Positions 5,024 through 5,371 of a stretch of 5,371 nucleotides of DNA are shown here, piece after piece. Under the pieces are notes generated by a model that saw only the letters and a program-made list of their open reading frames with translations, did no database searches and was not told the DNA's origin. Each line of letters starts with the position of its first letter. The stretch's first letter is position 1. Position numbers and translations under genes: made by a program. Location: positions 1 to 5,371 of the forward strand of contig JAHIPG010000148.1 of the NCBI GenBank assembly GCA_018894775.1, in the 5' to 3' direction. Source of the stretch: Nanobdellota archaeon (lineage in GTDB: Archaea; Nanobdellota; Nanobdellia; SCGC-AAA011-G17; VGLX01).

Positions 5024-5371
5024 ATGCCAAAAATACATCGTCCAAGACGAGGAAGTTTGCAATTCTGGCCAAGGGTCAGGTCTAGAAGGCAGTATGCTAG
5101 AGTCAAGGTTTGGCCAAAAGTTAAAGATCTTAAACTCCTTGGTTTTGCAGGTTATAAAGTGGGTATGACTCATGTAATGCTTGAAGATAATAATCCTAAA
5201 TCACTAAAAAAAGGCCTAGATATATCATGTCCGGTGACAGTTATTGAATGTCCACCAATCAAAGTTTATTCAATACGTTTCTACAAAAAAACAAATAATG
5301 GTTTTAAGGTTATTTCTGAGATATTTTCAAAAAATATTGATAAAAATTTCGCTAAAAAAACTAAACCTTCT
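5024..5371 (+). CDS. rpl3: Large-subunit ribosomal protein L3 (uL3), N-terminal part
   Basis: A structural protein of the large ribosomal subunit that binds 23S rRNA early in assembly and reaches towards the peptidyl transferase centre. The first 116 codons are present; archaeal L3 is about 330-350 residues, so about two thirds lie beyond the right edge. The archaeal/eukaryotic-type N-terminus is clear: MPKIHRPRRGSLQFWPR (1-17), GFAGYKVGMTHVM (40-52) and PVTVIECPPIKV (70-81), the last being the conserved strand seen as PVTVVETPP in many relatives. The ATG at 5024 is chosen because the conserved N-terminus begins there, a stop codon lies in frame 18 nt upstream and AAGGAT precedes it. In archaea this gene normally leads the S10-type operon (L3, L4, L23, L2 and so on), which would continue to the right. 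Bases 4816-5023 hold its terminator-separated promoter and structured leader, and no other gene that I can support firmly. Confidence 0.96.
   Translation, partial: MPKIHRPRRGSLQFWPRVRSRRQYARVKVWPKVKDLKLLGFAGYKVGMTHVMLEDNNPKSLKKGLDISCPVTVIECPPIKVYSIRFYKKTNNGFKVISEIFSKNIDKNFAKKTKPS

Noticed and set aside
4915..5106. A 63-codon minus-strand open frame across the L3 leader and start
   Set aside because: It runs opposite the conserved N-terminus of L3 and has no promoter or ribosome binding site on that strand.
1..5371. CRISPR array, tRNA gene, insertion sequence or inverted-repeat ends
   Set aside because: No regularly spaced repeats, cloverleaf, transposase-like protein or paired terminal repeats were seen on reading both strands.

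Overview
The window looks like a piece of an AT-rich archaeal chromosome, most likely from a small-genome DPANN lineage (Woesearchaeota/Pacearchaeota-like). That is a judgement from protein character, not a computed placement. The supporting signs are a eukaryote-like archaeal ribosomal protein L3, an archaeal-type methionyl-tRNA synthetase with four CxxC motifs, BRE/TATA promoters about 26 nt ahead of start codons, oligo-T tracts in place of hairpin terminators, and very lysine- and isoleucine-rich proteins.

Layout. Positions 1-854 (minus) hold a carbamate kinase that runs off the left edge with about 284 residues visible. Just upstream on the same strand, 886-2913 (minus), is a methionyl-tRNA synthetase with a fused C-terminal EMAPII/Trbp111-type tRNA-binding OB domain. 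A divergent intergenic region (2914-3019) separates these from a plus-strand cluster of three tightly packed genes. The first is a short DegT/AHBA-type PLP-dependent aminotransferase-like protein (3020-3829). The second is a 101-residue protein with one hydrophobic segment (3826-4131, ATGA overlap). The third is a 226-residue protein of unknown function (4135-4815). After a T-rich terminator, a strong BRE/TATA element leads into a long leader (about 150 nt) and then the first 116 codons of ribosomal protein L3, normally the first gene of the archaeal S10-type ribosomal operon. No gene-free stretch exceeds 300 bases; the longest is the 208-base region ahead of L3.

How the parts relate. MetRS and L3 are core translation genes and carbamate kinase is a catabolic/ATP-yielding enzyme; nothing here ties carbamate kinase to the others beyond co-direction with metG. 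The aminotransferase-like gene and the two unknown genes are almost certainly one transcript, so they are candidates for a shared but unidentified function.

Most worth a second look: (1) inside metG, exactly at the junction between synthetase body and tRNA-binding domain, there is a full AGGAGG Shine-Dalgarno 8 nt before an in-frame ATG, suggesting the tRNA-binding domain is also made as a separate protein; (2) the L3 leader contains two adjacent hairpins overlapping a 27-codon GTG-initiated open frame that ends 18 nt before the L3 start, suggesting post-transcriptional control; (3) the unexplained three-gene cluster. No mobile element, CRISPR array, tRNA or rRNA was seen.
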